A stretch of DNA of 64,000 nt from positions 62,001-126,000 of the forward strand of contig NZ_FQXA01000008.1 in the NCBI RefSeq assembly GCF_900129835.1. The letters run 5' to 3'. The notes below the pieces were generated by a model. That model was not told the DNA's origin. It ran no database searches and was given only the letters and a program-made list of their open reading frames with translations. The DNA is from Stutzerimonas xanthomarina DSM 18231. Its GTDB lineage: Bacteria; Pseudomonadota; Gammaproteobacteria; Pseudomonadales; Pseudomonadaceae. Below, in pieces: positions 51,387 through 60,149 of the stretch; position 1 is the stretch's first letter, and every line of letters begins with the position of its first letter. The position numbers and the translations under genes were made by a program.

Positions 51387-53303
51387 CTACCTGAGCTCGA
51401 CCTCCGAGGCCAAGGCGCTGTCGGGGCGGATTTTACGTTCGTTGCCGAAGCGTCTGGTCAGGCCGATACGGTCGAAATGTTCGAGTAGCTGAATGCTGCG
51501 CTTGCGGCCGAGCTGGATCTGGTCTCGGAAGGCAGCGGCGCGGATCACCCCCGACTGACGTTCCATGTCCAGCATTTGATTGGCGAGTTGGTGGATGGTC
51601 GAGTTGGGGTAGAACAGGTCCTTGACCACTTGTTGCAGTTCGCCGATACGTGACAGTTTGCGCAACAGATGGCGCACACGTTCCTCCTCGATTTCCAACT
51701 CACCGGCCAGATCGCGTACCCATGGCGGGTTGAACCGGGCTGATTCCAGCCGCGGCCAGACGCGAGCTTTCAGCGACTCTTCTTCTTCGCTCAGGTGAAC
51801 GCGGTGCCCTGGAAGGTGCAACCAGGGACCGTTGGCTTCGATCGTTCCGGCCGCCAGGGTGCGTTCCAGCAGTGCGAGGTAAACCGGTCGTTCCAGCTGC
51901 GGCAGCGCGTAGCGGCGCAGGCGGTCACGATCCGGTCCGAGTTCATCCGGTTGTGTTTCGTGAAAGCGCTTCAACGCGGCCACCAGGCTCTGTTCGAGGT
52001 AGTCCCAGGTGGCGCGTTCGAACAGCCGTGAGCCCGCTCTGGTAGGGATTTCCAACGCCTCGTCTGGCAGGCGCCAGGTCGGTCTTGGCCGGTTGAACTG
52101 TCGTTCCAGCAAGGCCGGTTCCAGACCGTTGATGGCGCTGGGTAACAGCGCCGGCAGGATATCTTCCAGTGTTTCGCCGCCCAAGGCGCGCAGCACCGCT
52201 AGCCGTGCCTGGCGATGACGGTTGCGCGGTGGGGCGAAGGGGTCGAGTACTCGGCCGCCACCCAGGGTGCGCTGCGCTGACTGATCGCGCAGCACCACAC
52301 GATCGCCGTGCACAGCGTGGGCCGGCGCGTTCAGCAGCAGCTGTGCGTGTACATGACCGCCGGGCGCCAGGTATTCGCCTTCCAGCAGGGCGATCCGGCC
52401 GGTGACGTCTTGCGCGCCGATATGGATATGCACTGGCGTCCAGTGCCGCAACTCGCGGGCTTCGCTCGGCAGCAGGGTAAATTCGATGTCGATGCGCCGG
52501 GTAGGCGCCTGCAATTCGGGCTTCAGCAGCCAGTCGCCGCGGCTGATCTGTTCAACCGCGAGGCGGTCACCCGCGAGGTTCAGGGCGACCCGCTGGCCGG
52601 CGCGGGCCTCTTGCGCTGCCTGGTTCTGGGCATGCAGCCCGCGTACCCGCACGGTGCGGCCGGCGGGGCTCAGCGCCAGTTCATCGCCTACCTGAACCCG
52701 GCCGGCGAAGGCCGTGCCGGTGACCACGACGCCGCTACCGGTAACGCTGAACGCCCGGTCGATGGCGAGGCGGAAATATCCGTCTTCGCTGCGCGCGCAC
52801 ACGTCCGCGGCCTGCTCGATCAGTGCCGCACGAAGCGCATCGATACCCTCACCGGTGACGCTGGAAACCGGGAAGACTGGCGCTCCTGCTAGCGGGCCGG
52901 CGCGCAGCAGCGCTTCGATTTGCGTGCTCACTTCGGCAATGCGCGGTGCTTCGACCCGGTCGATCTTGGTCAGCACGACGAATGCGCGGCGAATGCCCAG
53001 CAGCTCAATAATTGACAGGTGTTCTCGCGTCTGCGGCATTACACCGTCGTCGGCGGCAACCACCAGCAATACGCGGTCGATGCCGCAGGCACCGGCCAGC
53101 ATGTTGTGCACGAAGCGCTCGTGGCCGGGCACGTCGATGAAACCGGTCAGGTCAGACTCGCCCAGCGAGGCGTAGAGGTAGCCGAGATCGATGGTGATGC
53201 CGCGCAAGCGTTCTTCCTGGCGGCGGTCACCTTCCTGCCCGGTCAGGGCCTTGAGCAGCGCAGTCTTGCCATGGTCGATATGGCCGGCGGTGCCGATGAT
53301 CAT
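51387..53303 (-). CDS. selB: Selenocysteine-specific elongation factor SelB
   Basis: Product of 638 residues. The EF-Tu-like N-terminus shows [15 protein letters not shown] (P loop), D-V-P-G-H-E-R-F (G3), and L-T-K-I-D (G4). C-terminal winged-helix domains, which bind the SECIS hairpin of mRNA, end the protein ([22 protein letters not shown]). SelB delivers Sec-tRNA to UGA codons. Its start overlaps the selA stop by 4 bp. Confidence 0.96.
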   Translation of the reverse strand: MIIGTAGHIDHGKTALLKALTGQEGDRRQEERLRGITIDLGYLYASLGESDLTGFIDVPGHERFVHNMLAGACGIDRVLLVVAADDGVMPQTREHLSIIELLGIRRAFVVLTKIDRVEAPRIAEVSTQIEALLRAGPLAGAPVFPVSSVTGEGIDALRAALIEQAADVCARSEDGYFRLAIDRAFSVTGSGVVVTGTAFAGRVQVGDELALSPAGRTVRVRGLHAQNQAAQEARAGQRVALNLAGDRLAVEQISRGDWLLKPELQAPTRRIDIEFTLLPSEARELRHWTPVHIHIGAQDVTGRIALLEGEYLAPGGHVHAQLLLNAPAHAVHGDRVVLRDQSAQRTLGGGRVLDPFAPPRNRHRQARLAVLRALGGETLEDILPALLPSAINGLEPALLERQFNRPRPTWRLPDEALEIPTRAGSRLFERATWDYLEQSLVAALKRFHETQPDELGPDRDRLRRYALPQLERPVYLALLERTLAAGTIEANGPWLHLPGHRVHLSEEEESLKARVWPRLESARFNPPWVRDLAGELEIEEERVRHLLRKLSRIGELQQVVKDLFYPNSTIHQLANQMLDMERQSGVIRAAAFRDQIQLGRKRSIQLLEHFDRIGLTRRFGNERKIRPDSALASEVELR

Positions 53304-54709
53304 GGCGCCAGTTCCCGCTGCAGATGTGGCAGTTGTTCCAGCAGTGCCGGCTCGTCGTCCAGCTGCCGCAAGTCGAGCCAGAGTGCGTCGTCAGCGACGC
53401 GGCCCAGAATCGGGATCGGCAGGCAGCGCAGCGCTTCTTCCAACTGACGCAGGCTGCGACCACGCAAACGCCGGGGCTGCTGTGGGCGGATGCACAGGGC
53501 GGCGCTGGGCAGACGTGCGACGGGCTGTGCGCCACTGCCGATCATGCCCAGGACATCGCTCACGGCGACCTGCCAGTGTTCTCCAATCGCGGAGGCCAGC
53601 ACCGGTGCGAGCCGTTCGGCTTGTGCGCGAATGTCCGCTTGCGGGCGGCTCAGCAGGCGCAGGCTGGTGAGGCGCTCACCGAGGCGATCCGGATCCCGGT
53701 AGAGATTGAGCACCGCTTCGAGCGCCGCCAGGGTCAGCTTGTCGACGCGCAGTGCGCGCTTGAGCGGGTTCTTCTTGATCTTCTGGACCAGCTCGCGGCG
53801 GCCGACGATCAGGCCCGCCTGTGGGCCGCCGAGCAGCTTGTCGCCGCTGAAGGTAACGATGTCGGCGCCGTCACGCAGGGCTTCCTGCACGGTCGGTTCT
53901 TTCGGCAGGCTCCAGCGCGACAGGTCGACGAGGCTGCCGCTGCCCAGGTCTTCGAGCAGCGGCAGGTTATGGGCGTGGGCAATGGTGGCCAGCTCGGCCG
54001 TGGCGACGCTGGCGGTAAAGCCCTGCACGCTGTAGTTGCTGGTGTGCACGCGCATCAGCAAGCCGCTGCGCGGGTTGATGGCGTTTTCATAGTCACGCGC
54101 ATGGGTACGATTGGTGGTCCCGACTTCGTGCAGCTTTACACCGGCACGGGCCATGATGTCGGGAATGCGAAAGGCGCCGCCAATCTCGATCAGCTCGCCG
54201 CGCGAGATGATGCCTTCCTTGCGCGCGCCGAGGCTGTTCAACGCCAGCAGCACGGCAGCGGCGTTGTTGTTGACCACCGTAACGGCTTCGGCACCGGTCA
54301 GTTCGCGGATCAACCCTTCGATCAGATCATCACGGTCGCCACGCTTACCGCTGGCCAGGTCAAACTCCAGATTCATCGGGTAGCGCGCCGCCAGCGTGAT
54401 CGCCTCGATGGCTACATCCGGTAGCAGAGCGCGGCCGAGGTTGGTATGGAGAACCGTGCCGGTCAGGTTGAACACGCGTCGTACGCGGCTGCGATGCTGG
54501 TTGGCGAGACGTTCACCGGCGCGACCGGCGAGCACGGCTTCAGACAACTCCAGCGCGGCGAGCTGACCCTGACGGACCGGCTCGCGCAGCTCGTCGAGCA
54601 AGTCGCGTAGGGTGCCGACTAACGCCTCGCGGCCATAGCGCCGGTGCAGCGGCTCGCAGGCAGGGGCGCGCAACAGACGGTCGACCGAGGGCAGTCGAAC
54701 GCTGCTCAT
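53300..54709 (-). CDS. selA: L-seryl-tRNA(Sec) selenium transferase SelA
   Basis: PLP enzyme of about 469 residues that converts Ser-tRNA-Sec to Sec-tRNA-Sec. The start at 54709 ([13 protein letters not shown]) matches the family length. Core motifs: [37 protein letters not shown], and the PLP lysine in [13 protein letters not shown]. No selenoprotein such as formate dehydrogenase is in the window. Transcribed with selB. Confidence 0.96.
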   Translation of the reverse strand: MSSVRLPSVDRLLRAPACEPLHRRYGREALVGTLRDLLDELREPVRQGQLAALELSEAVLAGRAGERLANQHRSRVRRVFNLTGTVLHTNLGRALLPDVAIEAITLAARYPMNLEFDLASGKRGDRDDLIEGLIRELTGAEAVTVVNNNAAAVLLALNSLGARKEGIISRGELIEIGGAFRIPDIMARAGVKLHEVGTTNRTHARDYENAINPRSGLLMRVHTSNYSVQGFTASVATAELATIAHAHNLPLLEDLGSGSLVDLSRWSLPKEPTVQEALRDGADIVTFSGDKLLGGPQAGLIVGRRELVQKIKKNPLKRALRVDKLTLAALEAVLNLYRDPDRLGERLTSLRLLSRPQADIRAQAERLAPVLASAIGEHWQVAVSDVLGMIGSGAQPVARLPSAALCIRPQQPRRLRGRSLRQLEEALRCLPIPILGRVADDALWLDLRQLDDEPALLEQLPHLQRELAP

Positions 54710-54898
54710 GGCTGGCGTTTCGAATGATGATGCAATACGGAGAGGGTGGGCGTGGCGCCCATCGGGTCGACTGTGCTGAACGCTGTTGCGAGGCTGCCTG
54801 ACACGCAGGACTCCATCTTTTTTGTATTTCGCGAGCAGCATAGACGTTCAAATCGGCACAGGGTTCAGTCGGCCCTCATGTTCTTGCTGGCGCTGAAA

Positions 54899-54926
54899 TG
54901 AAAAAACCCGGGCAAGCCCGGGTTCT
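54899..54926 (-). terminator. Rho-independent terminator after the Tim44-domain gene
   Basis: AACCCGGGC and GCCCGGGTT form a 9-bp perfect stem with a 2-nt loop; the minus-strand product then has six T residues. It lies about 18 bp past the stop of the gene at 54944. Confidence 0.92.
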
Positions 54927-54943
54927 TCATTCGTCTACGCGTG

Positions 54944-55783
54944 TCAGGCGTTCTGGCGGATACCCGCGACCAGCCATGGCTGGTTCTCGCCTTGTGCACG
55001 CTCCATGCGCCAGCTTTCGCTGAATGACTCGCCCTGGTCGAAGCGCGAATTCTTCGACACGCCAACGAAGGTGAGGGTGGCGACGGTCTTGTCGGCCTGA
55101 TCGTCGACGCCATCGAGCTGAATCTGCAGGTCGTCAACGAAGGTGGACTGATAGGCATCGCCAATTTCGGCACGTTCGCGCTTGAGGAATTCGAACAGCT
55201 GCGGCGTGACGAACTCGCTGATCTTGTCCATTTCGTTGGCATCCCAGTGCTGTTGGAGCGACAGGAAATGTTCGCGTGCCGCGGCAACGAAATTCTGCTC
55301 GTTGAACCAGGCCGGCGCATTGATTACCGGTACAGCTGCTGCAGATGTGGCGCTGCTGCCGAAGATTGACGGCTGCGCAGGCATCTCGCGTTGCATCGGA
55401 GCATGTCCGTGTCCTGCCATGGCTGGCTGCTGCTGGCGACGACGCGCGGCGAGGAAGCGGAACAGCAGGAAAGCGATACCGCCGAAGATCAGAATGTCCA
55501 TGAACTGGATGCCTTCGAAGCCATCACCCATGAACATCGAGGCCAACAAGCCACCGGCAGCGAGGCCGGCCAGCGGGCCGAGCCAGCGCGACGCACCACT
55601 GGCGGCGGCCGGTGTTTTGCCTGCCTGCGTCGGCGCTGCCTGGGTTTGCTTAGGCGCCTGACGAGTCTGATGGCTCGGTGCCGAGCCGAAGCTCTTGCCA
55701 CCACCGAAACGCTTGGCGTGGGCGTCGAGGCTGAACGTCAGGCTGAGGCACAGCGCCATGAAGAGGCTAAGCACAGATTTCAT
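54944..55783 (-). CDS. Tim44-domain (YfjD/MlaA-like context) membrane protein
   Basis: About 279 residues with a signal peptide (M-K-S-V-L-S-L-F-M-A-L-C-L-S-L-T-F-S) ending at H-A. A low-complexity Q/A/P linker follows with R-F-G-G-G-K-S-F-G. Two hydrophobic segments lie at about 80-125 (L-A-G-L-A-A-G-G-L-L-A and D-I-L-I-F-G-G-I-A-F-L-L-F-R-F-L). The C-terminal Tim44-like domain (about 165-279) has F-L-S-L-Q-Q-H-W-D, F-V-T-P-Q-L-F-E-F-L and F-S-E-S-W-R-M-E-R. Function in bacteria is unclear. The 'MlaA-like' part of the label is not claimed; only the Tim44 fold is. Confidence 0.85.
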   Translation of the reverse strand: MKSVLSLFMALCLSLTFSLDAHAKRFGGGKSFGSAPSHQTRQAPKQTQAAPTQAGKTPAAASGASRWLGPLAGLAAGGLLASMFMGDGFEGIQFMDILIFGGIAFLLFRFLAARRRQQQPAMAGHGHAPMQREMPAQPSIFGSSATSAAAVPVINAPAWFNEQNFVAAAREHFLSLQQHWDANEMDKISEFVTPQLFEFLKRERAEIGDAYQSTFVDDLQIQLDGVDDQADKTVATLTFVGVSKNSRFDQGESFSESWRMERAQGENQPWLVAGIRQNA

Positions 55784-55992
55784 TAAGTGTTTCCATGTTG
55801 GGTGAAGGTACGCGCGCCATGTTGCACAGAGGGGCGATACAACGCCAGAGGTAAGTGTTTCAGGCTTTTGCATTTGCGCGTGATGGCACTTTGGTTCCGG
55901 TTCACCGATTTTTCGTCTACCCTCTCGCCGCCCGACGCACGGGAAAGGCCGTTCCAGACGGTCCGAATCGATGAAATATGGAGTAGTACCGG

Positions 55993-56427
55993 ATGAAATC
56001 TCTCGTTGCCCTCACCGCAGCCATCACCTGCACGCTGGCCCTGCAGGGTTGTACCACGCACCTGGCCGAGGGGCAGAAACGCGAGCTGGCGATCTATGAA
56101 GAGAAGGGTCTGCTGGTCAGGGAGAAGAGCGTGGGCACTGCGGCTGTGCTGGGGATCTTTCCGGGCGCGGGCTATTTCTACACCGGTCACTATGTGCTGG
56201 GGATCACCACCTTGCCGCTGTATCCCTTCCTCGGCCCGCTGTGGATGCCCTTCGACGCTGCCGCCTCGGCCAAGAGCCGCAATTATTACGCAACCAAGAT
56301 GGAAGCCGAGCGCAACAAGGCGCGCGACTTGCGCGAGCTGGACCATCGCCTTGAAGACAAGCAGCTGACCTACGAGCAGCACATTCGCGAGCAGCGCGCC
56401 ATCGAAGCCAGGTACGCGGCGTACTGA
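55993..56427 (+). CDS. Small lipoprotein of unknown function
   Basis: Product of 144 residues. Signal with lipobox L-Q-G-C at residue 20, so Cys20 is probably lipidated. A hydrophobic segment, V-L-G-I-F-P-G-A-G-Y-F-Y-T-G-H-Y-V-L-G-I, resembles the glycine-rich motif of TM2-like or membrane-association domains. The C-terminal third is a charged helix (Y-A-T-K-M-E-A-E-R-N-K-A-R-D-L-R-E-L). Asp is not at position +2 (Thr is), which favours the outer membrane. The plus-strand gene is divergent from the Tim44 gene. Confidence 0.8.
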   Translation: MKSLVALTAAITCTLALQGCTTHLAEGQKRELAIYEEKGLLVREKSVGTAAVLGIFPGAGYFYTGHYVLGITTLPLYPFLGPLWMPFDAAASAKSRNYYATKMEAERNKARDLRELDHRLEDKQLTYEQHIREQRAIEARYAAY

Positions 56428-56460
56428 TCCAGGAGAAACGGCAGTCTTTAAGGCCGGGAG

Positions 56461-56490
56461 GGAGGGTACCGTCAAGCGGTACGCCTCCCT
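56461..56490. terminator. Hairpin between convergent lipoprotein and TRAP genes
   Basis: GGAGGGTACCG pairs with CGGTACGCCTCC with one bulge around a 5-nt loop, in the 81-bp gap between two genes that face each other. No T-tract on either strand, so strength is uncertain. Confidence 0.5.
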
Positions 56491-56508
56491 GGGGCACTGA
56501 GCGAATGC

Positions 56509-57618
56509 CTAGCGCCAGTTGTACAGTTCTTTCTCGGAAATTTCGTGCATCGGCTTGACCTGGGCCTGGAAGGCTTTCATCGAGGCCCAGATGCGCCCGT
56601 TCAGCTCGCTTTGCGCGGCCAGTTCACCGAGGACGACGTCCGATTGCTCGCGCATCGCGGCCAGTACTTCGTCGGGGAAACGCTTGAGCTGGGTGCCCTG
56701 CTGCTTGAGCTGCTCGAGCGCCAGGGCGTTGTTGTAGACATAGTCGTCGATCATATCGCGGCTGGCGGCGAGGGCAGCTTCGGTGAGAATCGCGCGCAGG
56801 TCATCTGGGAGGCTGTCGAGGGCCTTCTGATTGATCAGCAGTTCCAGTACGGCCTGAGGTTCCTGCCAGCCGGGGTAGTAGTAGTACTTCGCCGCTTTAT
56901 GCAGGCCGAAGGCGAGGTCGTTGTACGGGCTGACCCAGTCAGTGGCGTCGATTGCACCGGTCTGCAGCGCGGTGAAGACTTCGCCGCCGGGCATATTCAC
57001 GGTCGTTGCGCCAAGACGGCTCAGCACTTCACCGCCGAGGCCGGGCGTGCGGATCTTCAAGCCTTGCAGGTCTTGAAGGGAGTTAATCTCCTTGTTGAAC
57101 CAGCCGCCCATCTGCATGGCGGTATTGCCGACCACCATGGGTTTGACGCCGTAGGGGGCGTAGGCTTCATCCCAGAATGCCTGACCGCCGCCGCGGGTCA
57201 GCCAGGCGTTCATCTCGCTGGTCGACAGGCCGAACGGCACCGAAGTGAAGAACTGCGCGGTGGGCACCTTGCCCTTCCAGTAATAAGCCGCGCCGTGGCC
57301 CAGCTCGGCAGTGCCGCGCGAGACAGCGTCGAATACTTCCAGCGCGGGCACCAGCTCACCGGCGGCGTAGACCTTGATGGTCAAACGACCGTCGCTCATG
57401 GCGCTGACACGATCAGCCAGGCGCTGAGCGGCAGTGCCGAGGCCGGGATAGTTTTTCGGCCAGGCGGTAACCATCTTCCAGTCGTAGGTCTTGGGCGCTT
57501 CGCTGGCTGCAGCTTCGGGCTCGGCGGTGGGTTCGACTTTCTTTTCGTCGTTGCAGCCTGCAAGGCTAAGGGAGGCAAGCAGGGCAGCGGCGGCACCAAA
57601 CAAGTGACGGCGTTTCAT
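56509..57618 (-). CDS. TRAP transporter solute-binding protein (DctP family), orphan
   Basis: Product of 369 residues. Signal begins M-K-R-R-H-L-F-G (a weak twin-Arg) and has a lipobox L-A-G-C, so this may be a lipid-anchored binding protein. DctP features: V-T-A-W-P-K-N-Y-P-G-L-G, I-K-V-Y-A-A-G-E-L-V-P-A-L-E, G-L-K-I-R-T-P-G-L-G-G-E and W-V-S-P-Y-N-D. The group includes 2-oxo-acid binders. No membrane subunits (DctQM) are adjacent, so the cognate permease must lie elsewhere or the protein acts as a sensor. Confidence 0.9.
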   Translation of the reverse strand: MKRRHLFGAAAALLASLSLAGCNDEKKVEPTAEPEAAASEAPKTYDWKMVTAWPKNYPGLGTAAQRLADRVSAMSDGRLTIKVYAAGELVPALEVFDAVSRGTAELGHGAAYYWKGKVPTAQFFTSVPFGLSTSEMNAWLTRGGGQAFWDEAYAPYGVKPMVVGNTAMQMGGWFNKEINSLQDLQGLKIRTPGLGGEVLSRLGATTVNMPGGEVFTALQTGAIDATDWVSPYNDLAFGLHKAAKYYYYPGWQEPQAVLELLINQKALDSLPDDLRAILTEAALAASRDMIDDYVYNNALALEQLKQQGTQLKRFPDEVLAAMREQSDVVLGELAAQSELNGRIWASMKAFQAQVKPMHEISEKELYNWR

Positions 57619-57673
57619 GAATGGCTGTTCCTTTGGCGAATTTTATTAGTATGGGTGTAGGTTGACGTAAACG

Positions 57674-59863
57674 TCATAGCGCTTCCAGTTTGGCATAACT
57701 GAGCATCAACCACTTGCTTCCTTCGTCTTCGAAATTCACTTGCACCCGTGCTTGAGCGCCGGAGCCTTCAAAATTCAGGATGGTGCCCTCGCCGAAAAGC
57801 GAATGACGCACGCGCTGACCGAGGCTGAACGGCGTCTCCGGCACGCTGGCACCGTCGAACAGCGAGCCGCCGCTCATGCCGCGGCTATTGAAGCTGCGAC
57901 TGACAGTATTGCTCAGGCGCACTTCGCTGATCAGCGCCGGCGGCACCTCGCGGATGAAGCGCGAGATCTTGTTATAGGTCTCGCTGCCGTACAGCCGGCG
58001 GGTTTCAGCATAGGTGACGATCAGCTGCTGCATGGCACGGGTAATGCCGACGTAGGCCAGGCGGCGTTCCTCTTCGAGACGGCCGGGTTCTTCCAGGCTC
58101 ATCTTGTGCGGGAACAGGCCTTCCTCCATGCCGACCAGGAACACCAGTGGGAATTCCAGGCCCTTGGCGCTGTGCAGGGTCATCAGCTGCACGCTGTCTT
58201 CGTGGTCGCCGGCCTGCTGTTCGCCGGCCTCCAGCGAGGCGTGATCGAGGAAGGCGGCGAGCGGGGTCTGCTCGTCTTCCTGATCTTCGCTGTAGTTGTC
58301 GAAGGCGCGCGCGGCTGAAACCAGTTCCTCAAGGTTTTCCACCCGTGCCTGGGCTTTCTCGCCTTTCTCGTCACGGTGGTAAGCGAGCAGCCCGGACTGT
58401 TCGATGACCAGCTGCGCCATGTTGTGCAGCTGCATGCCTTCGACTTTCAGGGCGAGCGTGTCGATCAGCTCGACGAAGCCGTTCAGTGCACTGGCTGCGC
58501 GGCCTGACACCACTTTGGTACCGACCGCCTGGTGCAGCGCGGCCCACATCGAGGTTTCCTGCTGGCGGGCCAGCTGGCGCAGGGCTTCGACGGTCTTCTC
58601 ACCGATGCCGCGCGCCGGCACGTTGATCACCCGCTCCAGCGCTGCATCATTGTCCCGCGCCTGAATCAGGCGCAGGTAGGCCATGGCGTTCTTGATCTCG
58701 GCGCGCTCGAAGAAGCGCTGGCCGCCGTAGATGCGGTAGGGGATGCGTTCGCGCAGCAAGGCTTCTTCGAGGACGCGAGACTGGGCGTTGGAGCGATATA
58801 GGATGGCGATTTCGCTGCGACTCATGCCGCCGCGAATGGCCTTCTCGATGCTCTCGACGACGTAGCGCGCTTCGTCGTGTTCGTTGAAGGCGGCATAGAG
58901 GCTGATCGGCTCGCCCTCGCAGCCTTCGGTCCACAGTTCCTTGCCCAGGCGACCCTGGTTGTTGGCGATCAGCGCGTTGGCGGCCTTGAGGATGCAGGCG
59001 GTGGAGCGGTAGTTCTGTTCCAGACGGATGGTTTCGGCGTCCTGGAAGTCTTCGCTGAACTGATGCAGGTTCTCCACCCGCGCGCCGCGCCAGCCGTAAA
59101 TCGACTGATCGTCGTCACCCACCACCATCAGGCTGTCGCCGCCCTTGGCCAAGAGGCGCAGCCAGGCGTACTGCACGGCGTTGGTGTCCTGGAATTCGTC
59201 TACCAGGATATGGCGGAAGCGGCGCTGGTAGTGGTCGAGCAGACCCGGGTTGTCGCGCCACAGATCCAGCGCGCGCAGCAATAGCTCGGAAAAGTCGATG
59301 ACCCCAGCGCGGGCGCAGGCCTCTTCATAGGCCTGGTAGATGCTCAGCATGGTCGCCAGGAACAGGTCGCCGCTGGGCTGGATGTGCTTGGGCCGCAGAC
59401 CTTCGTCCTTTTGCCCGTTGATCCACCACTGCGCCTGGCGCGCCGGCCAGCGCTGCTCGTCGAGGCCGAGCTCACGGATCACGCGCTTGACCAGGCGCTG
59501 CTGATCGTCGGAGTCGAGGATCTGGAAGTTCTGCGCCAGCTTCGCTTCCTGCCAATGGGCACGCAGCAAGCGGTGCGCTAGGCCGTGGAAGGTGCCGACC
59601 CACATGCCTTGCGGGTTGACCTTCATCAGCTGCTCGATGCGCTGGCGCATCTCGGCCGCGGCCTTGTTGGTAAAGGTTACCGACAAGATCGAATGCAGCG
59701 AGGCGCGCTCAACCTGGTGCAGCCAGGCGATACGATGCACCAGCACGCGGGTCTTGCCCGAGCCGGCACCAGCGAGGACCAATTGACGACCCAGCGGCGC
59801 GGCCACGGCCTGGCGCTGGGCATCGTTGAGGGAGTTCAGGAGAAAGGAGAGATCGTCATGCAT
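57674..59863 (-). CDS. uvrD: DNA helicase II UvrD
   Basis: Superfamily 1 helicase of about 729 residues, for nucleotide-excision and mismatch repair. Motifs: N-D-A-Q-R-Q-A-V-A-A-P with the Q motif, A-G-A-G-S-G-K-T-R-V-L (Walker A), T-F-T-N-K-A-A-A-E-M, V-D-E-F-Q-D-T-N (Walker B), D-D-D-Q-S-I-Y-G-W-R-G-A, R-L-E-Q-N-Y-R-S, and T-L-H-S-A-K-G-L-E-F plus V-G-I-T-R-A. The C-terminal Tudor-like domain has V-R-H-S-L-F-G-E-G-T-I. The start at 59863 (MHDDLS) matches the family; an ATG nine bases upstream is possible. Confidence 0.95.
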   Translation of the reverse strand: MHDDLSFLLNSLNDAQRQAVAAPLGRQLVLAGAGSGKTRVLVHRIAWLHQVERASLHSILSVTFTNKAAAEMRQRIEQLMKVNPQGMWVGTFHGLAHRLLRAHWQEAKLAQNFQILDSDDQQRLVKRVIRELGLDEQRWPARQAQWWINGQKDEGLRPKHIQPSGDLFLATMLSIYQAYEEACARAGVIDFSELLLRALDLWRDNPGLLDHYQRRFRHILVDEFQDTNAVQYAWLRLLAKGGDSLMVVGDDDQSIYGWRGARVENLHQFSEDFQDAETIRLEQNYRSTACILKAANALIANNQGRLGKELWTEGCEGEPISLYAAFNEHDEARYVVESIEKAIRGGMSRSEIAILYRSNAQSRVLEEALLRERIPYRIYGGQRFFERAEIKNAMAYLRLIQARDNDAALERVINVPARGIGEKTVEALRQLARQQETSMWAALHQAVGTKVVSGRAASALNGFVELIDTLALKVEGMQLHNMAQLVIEQSGLLAYHRDEKGEKAQARVENLEELVSAARAFDNYSEDQEDEQTPLAAFLDHASLEAGEQQAGDHEDSVQLMTLHSAKGLEFPLVFLVGMEEGLFPHKMSLEEPGRLEEERRLAYVGITRAMQQLIVTYAETRRLYGSETYNKISRFIREVPPALISEVRLSNTVSRSFNSRGMSGGSLFDGASVPETPFSLGQRVRHSLFGEGTILNFEGSGAQARVQVNFEDEGSKWLMLSYAKLEAL

Positions 59864-60149
59864 GGGCGCCATTCTAGCCGGAAATCTGCCCGACCCGCTC
59901 GTGCAACGGATAGACGCCAGTGGGGCCGGGGCGGGTGCACAGCTTGCCTGGACAAGCGCAGAAGTCGTGCATCGCCGGCGCCGGGCGTCGGTCACTGGGC
60001 CTCGAATATCCATCTGATCGATACCGGCGTATCGTCAACCACGGTCTTTGGTCGGACAGACGATGACCGGGCGCCAGCATCGTGCCATTATCGGGGCGTG
60101 CCACAGTGCAACGCCTACCGCTCCAAACGCCCAATACAAGAACAACCCG